From NCBI GenBank assembly GCA_002240395.1, contig CP016836.1, positions 2,666,001 to 2,730,000 of the forward strand: 64,000 nucleotides of DNA, in the 5' to 3' direction. Within the stretch, counting starts at the first letter, position 1. Every line of letters starts with the position of its first letter. The notes beneath the pieces were generated by a model, which was given only the letters and a program-made list of their open reading frames with translations, ran no database searches and was not told where the DNA came from. The translations under genes and the position numbers were made by a program. This stretch comes from Xanthomonas citri pv. mangiferaeindicae. Lineage in GTDB: Bacteria; Pseudomonadota; Gammaproteobacteria; Xanthomonadales; Xanthomonadaceae. Shown piece after piece: positions 8,755 through 17,285 of this stretch.

Positions 8755-8870
8755 GGGGCGCGGACAGCTCCGTGGGGCGATGGCGTCGGGTGCGACGCGA
8801 TAGAATGAGCGGATTCTAACCCCGACCGTCGCCGCCACCGCTGGCGACGCGCCCCTTTCGGAGTCGCCTC

Positions 8871-9191
8871 GTGTCGATCCTCGAACGCATCCAGGCCGAA
8901 ATCGACGGCCATGCCGTCGTGCTGTTCATGAAAGGGACCCCGCAGTTCCCGATGTGCGGCCATTCCGCGCGCACGGCCGACGCTCTGGCCGCGGCCGGGG
9001 CGCACGATTTCCGCACCGTCAACGTGCTCGAGGAGCCGGAGATCCGCGCCAATCTGCCCCGGTTCTCGAACTGGCCGACCTTCCCACAGTTGTTCGTCCG
9101 CGGCGAGCTGATCGGCGGCTGCGACATCACGCTTGAGCTGCACGAATCGGGCGAGCTGGCCCGCATCCTGGCCGAGGTGCTGAAGCCGTGA
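8871..9191 (+). CDS. grxD: Grx4-type monothiol glutaredoxin with CGHS active site
   Basis: A 106-residue monothiol glutaredoxin. Features of the iron-sulfur-carrying Grx4 class are all visible: VVLFMKGTPQFPMCG (Lys21 and Cys29 as glutathione and cluster ligands), the WPTFPQLFV segment and GGCDI near the C-terminus. The usual CGFS motif reads Cys29-Gly-His-Ser32, so the aromatic residue is histidine. The class normally binds a glutathione-ligated [2Fe-2S] cluster and hands it on. The start is GTG at 8871; no ATG gives the correct N-terminus. The stop codon overlaps the GTG start of the following SDR gene, indicating translational coupling. Confidence 0.9.
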   Translation: MSILERIQAEIDGHAVVLFMKGTPQFPMCGHSARTADALAAAGAHDFRTVNVLEEPEIRANLPRFSNWPTFPQLFVRGELIGGCDITLELHESGELARILAEVLKP

Positions 9192-9946
9192 GCGCGCCGG
9201 TGCTGGATATTCCGGTGCGCCCTGCCGCGCTCGCCGGGCGCACGATCCTGATCGTTGGCGCCCATGGCGGCCTGGGCGAGGCCGCGGCGATGGCGTGTGT
9301 TCAGGCCGGTGCCTCGCTGGTGCTGCTTGGCCGCAAGGTGCCGCGCCTGAACCGGCTGCACGACCGGCTGCAGGCGCAGGGCCAGGCGCCGGCGCTGTAT
9401 CCGCTCGATCTCGAAGGTGCGGGGCCCGACGACTACGCGCAGATGGCCGAGCGCATCGAGGCCGACACCGGACGCCTGGACGGCGTGCTGCACGTAGCGG
9501 CCCAGTTTTCCGGGCTGACCCCGCTCGAGCACACCGATCCGGCGGCGTTCGCGCGTGCGCTGCACGTCAACCTGACTGCGCGCTGGTGGCTGACCCAGGC
9601 TTGCCTGCCGTTGCTGCGAAGGGCAGCCGACAGTGCGGTGGTGTTCGCGATCGATCCGCCGGCCCGCACCGGCGGCGCCTACTGGGGCGGCTATGGCGTC
9701 GCCCAGGCTGGCCTGGAGACGCTGGTGCGCATGCTCCATGCCGAGCTCGCCAACTCGCCGGTGCGCGTGAGCGGCCTGTCTCCGCCGCCGATGCGCACCG
9801 GCTTGCGCAGCCGTGCGCATGTGGAGGAGGACGACCGGTTGGCGCAGGATCCGGCGCGCGTCGCGCCGCATTGCGTCACCCTGCTGTCGGCGGCCGGCGT
9901 CGCCCATCGCGGCCAAGTCTGGTCGCCCGACGGAGTCGCGCCATGA
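9188..9946 (+). CDS. SDR family protein (YciK-like) with altered catalytic motif
   Basis: A 252-residue short-chain dehydrogenase/reductase homologue. The cofactor loop GAHGGLGEA is near residue 24, and VNLTARWWLTQACLPLL is in the middle. The region of the catalytic YxxxK reads YWGGYGVAQAGLETL, so Tyr169 is kept but the lysine four residues on is Gln173. The serine-bearing loop reads FAIDPPARTGG, without the usual Ser. Family members use Tyr/Lys/Ser for hydride transfer, so this protein may bind NAD(P) without classical catalysis. The GTG start overlaps the glutaredoxin stop, and its own stop overlaps the ATG of the MarC gene. Confidence 0.85.
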   Translation: MSAPVLDIPVRPAALAGRTILIVGAHGGLGEAAAMACVQAGASLVLLGRKVPRLNRLHDRLQAQGQAPALYPLDLEGAGPDDYAQMAERIEADTGRLDGVLHVAAQFSGLTPLEHTDPAAFARALHVNLTARWWLTQACLPLLRRAADSAVVFAIDPPARTGGAYWGGYGVAQAGLETLVRMLHAELANSPVRVSGLSPPPMRTGLRSRAHVEEDDRLAQDPARVAPHCVTLLSAAGVAHRGQVWSPDGVAP

Positions 9947-10542
9947 CTGTCGCCTCGGCCGCCCTGCTGCTGTTCTTGATCCTCGATCCGCTGGGCAACA
10001 TCCCAGTGTTCCTGAGCATGCTGCGGCGACTCACGCCGCAGCGCCAGCGCGTGGTGCTCGCGCGCGAACTGCTGATCGCGCTGTTGGTGCTGATGCTGTT
10101 TCTGTGGGGCGGCAAGTACGCGCTGGAGATCATGCATCTGCGCCAGGAGTCAGTCGCGATCGCTGGCGGCATCGTGCTGTTCCTGATCGGCATCCGCATG
10201 ATCTTTCCGCCGACCGGCGGACTGATGGGCGAGATCCCCGACGGCGAACCCTTCATCGTGCCGATGGCGATCCCGCTGGTTGCCGGCCCCTCGGGCATGG
10301 CCGCGGTGATGTTGATGGGCAGCAACGAGCCCGACCGGCTGGGCGAGTGGAGCCTGGCGCTGCTGATCGCCTGGGGCGCGACTGCCGCGATCCTGTTCTC
10401 GGCCACCTATCTCTACAAGCTGCTCGGCGCCCGCGCGCTGACCGCCCTGGAACGGCTGATGGGCATGCTGCTGGTGGCGATCTCGGTGCAGATGCTGCTC
10501 GACGGCATCGTCGGCTTCCTGCGCGACGCACCGGCGGTCTAA
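9943..10542 (+). CDS. MarC family integral membrane protein (YhgN-like)
   Basis: A 199-residue membrane protein with six hydrophobic segments. Family signatures are ILDPLGNIPVFLSML at the start, FLIGIRMIFPP in the middle and VPMAIPLVAGPSGMAAVM in the second half. MarC/YhgN proteins have no firmly established function, and the old link to multiple antibiotic resistance was withdrawn. The ATG overlaps the SDR stop (ATGA), so glutaredoxin, SDR and MarC form one coupled operon. Confidence 0.9.
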   Translation: MTVASAALLLFLILDPLGNIPVFLSMLRRLTPQRQRVVLARELLIALLVLMLFLWGGKYALEIMHLRQESVAIAGGIVLFLIGIRMIFPPTGGLMGEIPDGEPFIVPMAIPLVAGPSGMAAVMLMGSNEPDRLGEWSLALLIAWGATAAILFSATYLYKLLGARALTALERLMGMLLVAISVQMLLDGIVGFLRDAPAV

Positions 10543-10801
10543 GGACCCGGCGATGTGACCGGATCGCGACGGGCGGTCCGGCGCGTCGCACCGTGCGTGG
10601 AGAAAAGCCAACGGATTCAGCCGTTTGCGGGATCGGCCCGGTGTCATGGCACTGTCACTGAGCCCCGCTACCGTGTTAACCTGTTCTTAACCACTCGCGC
10701 GGTAGCGCGCGCCGTGGCAGGGGACCCCACTCGCTTACCGACCTGACCGTCGCCGCGCCGCAAGGCGCGCGCCGCTATCCACGCATCGAGGCTAACCACC
10801 C

Positions 10802-13800
10802 ATGAAACACCCGAATCGCGCCCGACTTTCCAAATTGTCGCTGGGCCTGATCGTCGCACTCGCCGCTGCCCCTGCCTTCGCGCAGAGCACCTCCGCCGGC
10901 GTCGGCGGCCAGGTCACGGGCGCTGGCGGCCAGCCCGTCACGGGCGCCGAAGTGACCATCGTCCATACCGAGTCGGGCACGGTCAGCCGCGCCACCACCG
11001 ATGCCAGCGGCCGCTACAACGCCCGCGGCCTGCGCGTCGGCGGTCCGTACACGATCACGATCACCAAGGCGGGCGAGGGCACCAAGACCGAAGAGAACGT
11101 CTACCTGTCGCTGAGCCAGATCAGCACGGTCAACGCCGCGCTGGACAACGACATGACGACGCTCGGTACCGTGGTCGCCACGGCGATCGGCGGCGGCTCG
11201 GAAGTCTTCAGCGCCACCAAGATGGGCACCGGCACCAACGTCAACCGTGACGTCATCGAGGCGCTGCCCTCGGTCGGCGGCAATATCCAGGACTACATCC
11301 GCCTCGACCCCCGCGTCGCCCAGGTCAACAAGGCGGACGGCCAGATCTCGGTGGGTGGTCAGAATCCCCGCTACAACGCCATCCGTGTCGACGGCGTGTC
11401 GGTCAGCGACACCTTCGGCCTGGAAGACAACAATCTGCCGACGCGCCGCCAGCCCGTCGCCATGGATGCGCTCGAAGCGATCAACGTCGACATCTCCAAC
11501 TACGACGTGACCATTGCCGGCGCGACCGGCGCGGTGATCGATGCGGTCACCAAGTCGGGTACCAATGAGTTCAGCGGCTCGGTCTACGGCGCCTATCGCG
11601 ATGGCGACTGGTTCGGCAAGGATCCCGAGGGCTTCGAGTTCGACGGCTTCGAGAAGGAGCAGACCTACGGCGTGACGTTCGGCGGCCCGATCCTGAAGGA
11701 TCGCCTGTTCTTCTTCGCCAACTACGAGAAGCAGGAATGGAAGGCGCCGGGCTCGAGCCTGGCCGACAGTGCCGTGGGCACCGGTGCGATCTCGCAGGCG
11801 CAGGTTGACGAGGCGGTCCGGATCGCCCGTGACGTGCACGGCTTCGACGCCGGCGGCCTGGGCGACACCGACGGCAGCACGACGATGGAAGAGCGTGCGG
11901 TCAAGATCGACTGGAACATCACCGACAACCATCGCGCCAGCTTCCGCTACAGCGAGGTTGACCAGAGCCAGCTGCGGACCCCGTCCACCAGCGGCACGAT
12001 CGTCAACCTCAGCTCGACGCACTACCAGCAGGAAAAGTCGATCAAGAACTACGTCGCGCAGATGTTCAGCGACTGGAGCGAGAACTTCTCGACCGAGTTC
12101 AAGGTGTCCTACCGCGACTACTCGTCCGAGCGCGTGAGCCCGAACACGCTCGCCAACATCAAGATCTACTTCGAGGGTGACGAGGCCAACCCGACCGGGC
12201 GTTTCATCCAGATGGGCCAGGACGTCAGCACCCCGCTGAACCTGCTCACGACCGAGACCTGGACCGGCTACGGCGCCGGCGTGCTCGCGTTCGCCGATCA
12301 CGAACTGAAGTTCGGCGTCGACTACAGCACCAACGACGTCTACAACATGTTCGTCCAGAACGCCTACGGCACCTACGAGTTCTACGAGAGCGGTCTGCTC
12401 GAAGAGGGCAACTTCGCCAGCGGTCGCTGGAGCACCTACCAGCTGCATGCCCCCCAGCCGGGCGCGAGCATCGATTCGGTCGGCGCGGCGTTCAAGTACA
12501 AGGAACTGGGCCTGTTCGTGCAGGACACCTGGTTCGTCAACAACAACCTGACCCTGACCTTCGGCCTGCGCGCCGACAAGCCCAGCGTCGGCGGCCGTCC
12601 GGGCTTCAACCAGGCCGCGCTCGACGCCTTCGGCTACGACAACAGCTACGCGCTGGGCAAGGACGAGTGGCTGGTGCAGCCGCGCTTCGGCTTCAACTAC
12701 ACCTTCGACAGCGAGCGTCCGACGCAGCTGCGCGGCGGCATCGGCCTGTTCCGCGGCACCTCGCCGCAGGTGTGGTTCGGCAACGCCTACAGCAACACCG
12801 GCCTGAACTACGTCCGCTACGACCTCGAGCTCGGCGACGATGTCGACTGGCGCACGCTGCCGTTCGAGCCCAACGGCCTCGACCAGACGCGTCCGACCGG
12901 CGCGGGTGCTGGCGGCGAGATGAACGTCAACTTCGTCGGCCCCGACTTCGAGCAGCCCTCGGTGTGGAAGGCCAACCTCGCCATCGACCACGAACTGCCG
13001 TGGTACGGGCTGGTCGCGTCGGCCGAACTGCTGGCCACCCAGGTCAAGAGCGCGCTGTTCTACCGCAGCATCAACATCGGTGAGTCGGTCTTCAAGGGCC
13101 CCGATGGGCGCGACATGTACTACGACCCGGCGCGCATCGGCCGCAGCTGGACCTCGGGCTCGAACCGCTATCGTCGCAACACCGATTTCGGTCAGGTGTT
13201 CTTCTTGGACAACACCGACAAGGGCGAGAGCCAGCAGTTCACGCTGTCGCTGGAAAAGCCCTGGTCGCCTGACGGCCACTGGTCCTGGAACGTGGGCTAC
13301 ACGTTCACCAACTCGAACTCGGTCAGCGACATGACCAGCTCGACCGCGAGCTCGACCTGGAACTACAACTACATCTTCAACGCCAACGAAGACGTGGCCT
13401 CGACCTCGCGCTACGAGATCCGCGATCGTTTCTCGGCGTCGTTGAACTGGCGTCACAACTTCTTCGGTGATTACAAGACCTCGGTCGGCGTGTTCTACGA
13501 AGGCCGCACCGGTCGTCCCTTCAGCTACGTCTTCACCAACGACGCCAACGGCGACGGCCGCAGCGGCAACGACCTGTTCTACGTCCCCAACGCACCGGGC
13601 GACGTGCTGTTCGGCAGCCTGAGCTCGTCGGGCGTGTTCACGCCGGATCCGGCGATGGAAAACCGGTTCTTCGAGTGGCTGGAGCAGAACCAGGACCTGC
13701 AGCGCTACCGCGGCGGTCACGTCGACAAGAACGGCGGTCGCGCCAGCTGGGTCAACAGCTTCGACATCCGTGTGAGCCAGGAGCTGCCCGGCTTCTTCAA

Positions 13801-14062
13801 CGGCCACAAGTCGGAGATCTGGCTGGACATCATGAACGTCGGCAACCTGATCAATTCCGATTGGGGTCACATCTACGACTACGGCTTCTTCGCCAACCGT
13901 CGTGTGCTCACCGCCGCCGGGATCTATGACGGCAAGTACGTCTACAGCAACTTCGATCCCAGCCGCGTCGAGCCGCCGACCATCGCCAACAACTCCAACA
14001 GCATCGGCAACACCGGCGTGTCGCAGTGGTCGCTGCAGTTGGGCTTCCGCTACAAGTTCTGA
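10802..14062 (+). CDS. Oar-like TonB-dependent outer membrane receptor
   Basis: A 1086-residue outer-membrane transporter. A signal peptide (to about residue 28, PAFAQ) is followed by a carboxypeptidase-regulatory-like beta-sandwich (VGGQVTGAGGQPVTGAEVTIVH, residues 32-115). Next come a plug domain (about 120-250, with YIRLDPRVAQ, NAIRVDGVSVSDTFGLEDN and GATGAVIDAVTKSGTNEF) and a large beta-barrel ending in the aromatic residue of GFRYKF. This is the Oar/CarbopepD-reg type common in Xanthomonadaceae, whose substrates are mostly unknown. It stands alone, with a 259-base upstream region and a strong terminator downstream, so it is a single-gene unit. Confidence 0.92.
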   Translation: MKHPNRARLSKLSLGLIVALAAAPAFAQSTSAGVGGQVTGAGGQPVTGAEVTIVHTESGTVSRATTDASGRYNARGLRVGGPYTITITKAGEGTKTEENVYLSLSQISTVNAALDNDMTTLGTVVATAIGGGSEVFSATKMGTGTNVNRDVIEALPSVGGNIQDYIRLDPRVAQVNKADGQISVGGQNPRYNAIRVDGVSVSDTFGLEDNNLPTRRQPVAMDALEAINVDISNYDVTIAGATGAVIDAVTKSGTNEFSGSVYGAYRDGDWFGKDPEGFEFDGFEKEQTYGVTFGGPILKDRLFFFANYEKQEWKAPGSSLADSAVGTGAISQAQVDEAVRIARDVHGFDAGGLGDTDGSTTMEERAVKIDWNITDNHRASFRYSEVDQSQLRTPSTSGTIVNLSSTHYQQEKSIKNYVAQMFSDWSENFSTEFKVSYRDYSSERVSPNTLANIKIYFEGDEANPTGRFIQMGQDVSTPLNLLTTETWTGYGAGVLAFADHELKFGVDYSTNDVYNMFVQNAYGTYEFYESGLLEEGNFASGRWSTYQLHAPQPGASIDSVGAAFKYKELGLFVQDTWFVNNNLTLTFGLRADKPSVGGRPGFNQAALDAFGYDNSYALGKDEWLVQPRFGFNYTFDSERPTQLRGGIGLFRGTSPQVWFGNAYSNTGLNYVRYDLELGDDVDWRTLPFEPNGLDQTRPTGAGAGGEMNVNFVGPDFEQPSVWKANLAIDHELPWYGLVASAELLATQVKSALFYRSINIGESVFKGPDGRDMYYDPARIGRSWTSGSNRYRRNTDFGQVFFLDNTDKGESQQFTLSLEKPWSPDGHWSWNVGYTFTNSNSVSDMTSSTASSTWNYNYIFNANEDVASTSRYEIRDRFSASLNWRHNFFGDYKTSVGVFYEGRTGRPFSYVFTNDANGDGRSGNDLFYVPNAPGDVLFGSLSSSGVFTPDPAMENRFFEWLEQNQDLQRYRGGHVDKNGGRASWVNSFDIRVSQELPGFFNGHKSEIWLDIMNVGNLINSDWGHIYDYGFFANRRVLTAAGIYDGKYVYSNFDPSRVEPPTIANNSNSIGNTGVSQWSLQLGFRYKF

Positions 14063-14085
14063 TCCGACGCGCCGTCAGGCGTCAG

Positions 14086-14118
14086 GGAAACGGCCGGGGA
14101 AACCCGGCCGTTTCCGTT
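14086..14118 (+). terminator. Rho-independent terminator after the Oar-like receptor
   Basis: A perfect 13-bp stem (GGAAACGGCCGGG, 14086-14098, with its complement at 14103-14115) closes a GAAA tetraloop, 23 bases after the receptor stop. A short T-rich tail follows. Confidence 0.8.
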
Positions 14119-14176
14119 TGTGCGGGCGGCTGCGCTACAGTGCCGCACCTGTGAAAACAAGCCGAAGAAGAAGCAG

Positions 14177-15565
14177 ATGAGCGAGACGAGCGTGGCGGCG
14201 ACGGGGCTGCCGGTGGTGAATGCCTACGTGTACCCGCGCGGCGGGCTGGATGTGCTGTCCCGGGACGAGGTCGCGCGCCTGAAGGACGCCTCCAGTGGCG
14301 GCATGCACGACCTGTTGCGGCGCTGCGCCCTGGCGGTGCTGACCAGCGGCAGCGCCTCCGACGACCCGCGCGCGGCGCAGGAGCTCTACCCCGATTTCGA
14401 CATCCAGGTCCTGCAGCAGGACCGCGGCATCCGGATCGAATTGATCAATGCGCCCGGCATGGCCTTCGTCGACGGCCAGATCATCCTCGGCGTGGCCGAG
14501 TTGCTGTTCGCGGTGGTCCGTGACCTTGCCTACACCGCGATCGAACTCGGGCCCGAGTACGCGGCCGACCTCGAGTCGTCGTCTGGGATCACCAATGCGG
14601 TGTTCGGCCTGCTGCGCAATGCGCGCCTGCTGCAGCCCGGCGACCCGAACATGGTGGTGTGCTGGGGCGGCCACTCGATCAGCCGCGCCGAGTACGACTA
14701 CACCAAGCTGGTCGGCTACCAGCTCGGCCTGCGCGGCATGGACATCTGCACTGGCTGCGGCCCGGGTGCGATGAAGGGCCCGATGAAGGGCGCCAACGTC
14801 GCCCACGCCAAGCAGCGCCAGTACCCGGCGCGCTACATCGGCATCACCGAGCCGGGCATCATCGCCGCCGAGTCGCCCAATCCAATCGTCAACCAGCTGG
14901 TGATCATGCCCGACATCGAGAAGCGCCTCGAGTCGTTCGTGCGTCTGGGCCACGGCATCATCGTGTTCCCCGGCGGCGTAGGCACCGCCGAGGAAATCCT
15001 CTACCTGCTGGGTCTGCTGCTGCAGGAGGAGAACCGCGACATCCCGTTCCCGTTCATCCTGACCGGGCCGACGGCCTCGGCGCCATATTTCGAGCAGATC
15101 GACCAGTTCATCCGCCTGACGTTGGGCGAAGAGGCCGCGTCGCGCTACGAGATCATCGTCGCCGATCCCGAGAAGGTCGCCAAGCGCATGTCGGCCGGCA
15201 TCCGCAAGGTCAAGGAGTACCGGGTCGCGCATAAGGACTCGTTCTACTTCAACTGGTCGCTGACGATCCCGCTGGACCTGCAGCGCCCGTTCGTGCCGAC
15301 CCACGAGGCGATGGCCGCACTCGACCTGCACCACGGCCGGCGCCCGCACGAGCTGGCAGCGGACCTGCGCCGGGCGTTCTCAGGGATCGTGGCCGGCAAC
15401 GTCAAGGAAGACGGCCTGCGCCGGGTCGAAGAGTACGGGCCGTTCCAGATCCACGGCGACAGCGACATCATGCAGTCGCTCGACGCGCTGCTGCGCGCGT
15501 TCGTCGAGCAGCGGCGCATGAAGATCTCCGGCGAGTACCGCCCCTGCTACGAAGTCATCGCCTGA
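14177..15565 (+). CDS. ppnN: Pyrimidine/purine nucleotide 5'-monophosphate nucleosidase PpnN
   Basis: A 462-residue LOG-family enzyme that hydrolyses nucleotide monophosphates to a free base and ribose 5-phosphate; the Escherichia coli enzyme is activated by (p)ppGpp. The central Rossmann-like domain carries VVCWGGHSIS, the TGCGPGAMKGPMKGA loop and the LOG signature PGGVGTAEEI. N- and C-terminal extensions match PpnN and not the short cytokinin-type LOG proteins. The ATG at 14177 is preceded by a purine-rich AAGAAGAAG tract. It is convergent with the histidine kinase gene, with a short hairpin between them. Confidence 0.92.
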   Translation: MSETSVAATGLPVVNAYVYPRGGLDVLSRDEVARLKDASSGGMHDLLRRCALAVLTSGSASDDPRAAQELYPDFDIQVLQQDRGIRIELINAPGMAFVDGQIILGVAELLFAVVRDLAYTAIELGPEYAADLESSSGITNAVFGLLRNARLLQPGDPNMVVCWGGHSISRAEYDYTKLVGYQLGLRGMDICTGCGPGAMKGPMKGANVAHAKQRQYPARYIGITEPGIIAAESPNPIVNQLVIMPDIEKRLESFVRLGHGIIVFPGGVGTAEEILYLLGLLLQEENRDIPFPFILTGPTASAPYFEQIDQFIRLTLGEEAASRYEIIVADPEKVAKRMSAGIRKVKEYRVAHKDSFYFNWSLTIPLDLQRPFVPTHEAMAALDLHHGRRPHELAADLRRAFSGIVAGNVKEDGLRRVEEYGPFQIHGDSDIMQSLDALLRAFVEQRRMKISGEYRPCYEVIA

Positions 15566-15581
15566 TCCCGGCGGTCGCCGT

Positions 15582-15600
15582 CCGGCGCCTCAGGCGCCGG
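15582..15600. terminator. Hairpin between convergent ppnN and kinase genes
   Basis: CCGGCGCC and GGCGCCGG form a perfect 8-bp stem with a TCA loop that is also the stop codon of the kinase gene. It may terminate both convergent transcripts; there is no T run. Confidence 0.4.
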
Positions 15601-16609
15601 TCGGCAGCGTGACCGTCGCACAGAAGCCGTCGGTCTCAGGGCGGGTGACCAGCGAAGCTCCCGGTGCGAGCGCGGTGAGCCGCGCGCGCACCGCGTCCAG
15701 CCCGATGCCGTGGCCGCTCGATGCGGCCTGCACCTGCGCCGCGAGCGGGTTGCCGATCCGGATCGTGACCTGACCGGGCTGCGCCGACACCTCGATCTGG
15801 ACCGTGCCGCCTACCAGGCGCGGCTCGACGCCATGCTTGATCGCGTTCTCGACCAGCGGCTGGATCGCCAGCGCCGGGACGGGCGTGGCCGCGACCACGG
15901 CCATGTCCTCGGGCAGTGTCCAGCGCACCACCAGCCGGCTGCCGAAGCGCAGCGACTCGATCTCCAGGTAGCGACGCACGAGCGCCAGCTCCTCCGAAAG
16001 CGGAATCACGCCCGGCCCGCTAAACGCGGCACGGAACAGGTCGGCCAGGTCGAGCAGCAGGCGCTCGGCTTCCTCCGGGCGGTCGTGGACCAGGGCCGCG
16101 CCGGTGTTGAGCGTGTTGAACAGGAAATGCGGATGCAGACGCGCGCGCAGCAGCTCGAGCTCGGCGGCATCGGCGCGGGCCGACGACTGCAGCGCCCGCC
16201 AGTAGTTCTGGTAGATCAGCAGCGCCAGCAGTCCCGCGATCGCTGCCAACGTCACGACCCGCACCAGAAACCGCAGCGGCGACTCGGCGGCCACCGGCCC
16301 GCCGGCGAGCTGCCAGCCCGCCCAGCCGACGGTCGAGGCGACCGCCACCAGCAGCACGAGCATCGCCCATGTCCAGGCCTGTGGCGGCAGGCGCAGTAGC
16401 AGTGGGCGCGCGAGCCGCACCGCGCCGAGCAGCACCAGCACGATCCACAGCACCGCCAGCGACGTGAGCCCGAACCGGATCGGCCAGTCGGCATCCAGCG
16501 GCCGGGCGAGGCTGAGCATCGCCGCCAGCGCCTGGCTCGACAGCACCACGGCGACCAGCACGGGCGCGGTGAACAGGGCGAGCAGCGGATGAGGCCGGGG
16601 CGCGGGCAT
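15590..16609 (-). CDS. LytS/AlgZ-type sensor histidine kinase
   Basis: A 339-residue membrane histidine kinase of the LytS/AlgZ (FimS) type. Four hydrophobic helices occupy about residues 10-140. The His_kinase domain motif LHPHFLFNTLNTGAALVHD follows, with phospho-acceptor candidate His159. The ATPase part has PLVENAIKHGVEP (N box, near residue 250) and GHGIGLDAVRARL (G box). In Pseudomonas the related AlgZ works with AlgR to control the fimU-pilVWXY1E genes. Here the kinase is divergent from exactly that set of minor pilin genes, so control of type IV pili is a reasonable inference. No LytTR-type response regulator lies in the window. An in-frame upstream start at 16690 cannot be excluded. 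Confidence 0.85.
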   Translation of the reverse strand: MPAPRPHPLLALFTAPVLVAVVLSSQALAAMLSLARPLDADWPIRFGLTSLAVLWIVLVLLGAVRLARPLLLRLPPQAWTWAMLVLLVAVASTVGWAGWQLAGGPVAAESPLRFLVRVVTLAAIAGLLALLIYQNYWRALQSSARADAAELELLRARLHPHFLFNTLNTGAALVHDRPEEAERLLLDLADLFRAAFSGPGVIPLSEELALVRRYLEIESLRFGSRLVVRWTLPEDMAVVAATPVPALAIQPLVENAIKHGVEPRLVGGTVQIEVSAQPGQVTIRIGNPLAAQVQAASSGHGIGLDAVRARLTALAPGASLVTRPETDGFCATVTLPTGA

Positions 16610-16757
16610 TGGGGGGCTGAGGACCGGGCGGGACCGCCATCGTGCCGCAAACAGCACTGGCGTGACCGTTCGGGGCGCCGCAGCGACCATTGGTCGGCCA
16701 CCGCTGGCATCCGGGACCGACGCCCTCTACTGTGCGGCCGATCGAATCGGGGGTGCT

Positions 16758-17285
16758 ATGCGCAGTGGTAGACGCGGCCCGCAGGGGCGCATCGGAACGG
16801 ACGGGTTCTCGCTGGTCGAGCTGATGGTGACGGTCGCGGTGCTCGCGATCCTGTCGGCCGTCGCCGTGCCGTCGATGACCGGCCTGATCAATGCCAACCG
16901 GCTGTCGAGCACATCGAGCGAGCTGGTGGCCGCCGTGCAGTTCGCGCGCTCGGAGGCCGTCCGCCGCAATGTCCGGGTCAAGCTGTGCGGCACCGCCGAC
17001 GGGGCGACCTGCACCAAGGCGGCGGCGTGGTCCGGCTGGCTCGTCATCGACGAAAGCGGCGCGAAGCCCGAGGTGTTGCGCGCACTGGTCGCGCCGGAGA
17101 GCCTCCAGATCAGTGGCCCGGCCAATGGCGTCGTGTTCCGGCCCTCGGGCCTGCTGTCGGCGGCATCGTCGTTGACCGTGTGCATGCCCACTACCAATCC
17201 CTCGAGCAACCAGCGCGTGATCAATATCAACATCAGCGGGAGCGCGCGCAGCAGCAGCAAGGACGGGAAGGGACAATGCGCTTGA
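16758..17285 (+). CDS. fimT: Type IV minor pilin FimT/FimU (GspH family)
   Basis: A 175-residue pseudopilin. The class III leader ends TDG before FSLVELMVTVAVLAILSAVAVPS, giving a prepilin-peptidase site G/F and the conserved Glu5. The GspH/FimT body follows (AVQFARSEAVRRNVRVKLCG, later VVFRPSGLL) with paired cysteines near the middle and the C-terminus. It is the first gene of the minor pilin operon that primes pilus assembly. Its stop overlaps the start of the PilV gene by 10 bases. Confidence 0.88.
   Translation: MRSGRRGPQGRIGTDGFSLVELMVTVAVLAILSAVAVPSMTGLINANRLSSTSSELVAAVQFARSEAVRRNVRVKLCGTADGATCTKAAAWSGWLVIDESGAKPEVLRALVAPESLQISGPANGVVFRPSGLLSAASSLTVCMPTTNPSSNQRVININISGSARSSSKDGKGQCA

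Noticed and set aside
10680..10801. GTTAACCTGTTCTTAACC before the Oar-like receptor considered as an operator
   Set aside because: Only short TTAACC repeats are visible; I cannot match them to a known regulator and they may simply be promoter sequence.
10775..13870. Very long open frame antisense to the Oar-like TonB receptor
   Set aside because: It mirrors the receptor codons, has a His/Asp/Val-biased composition with no domain and no ribosome site. In GC-rich DNA the frame opposite a real gene is often open.
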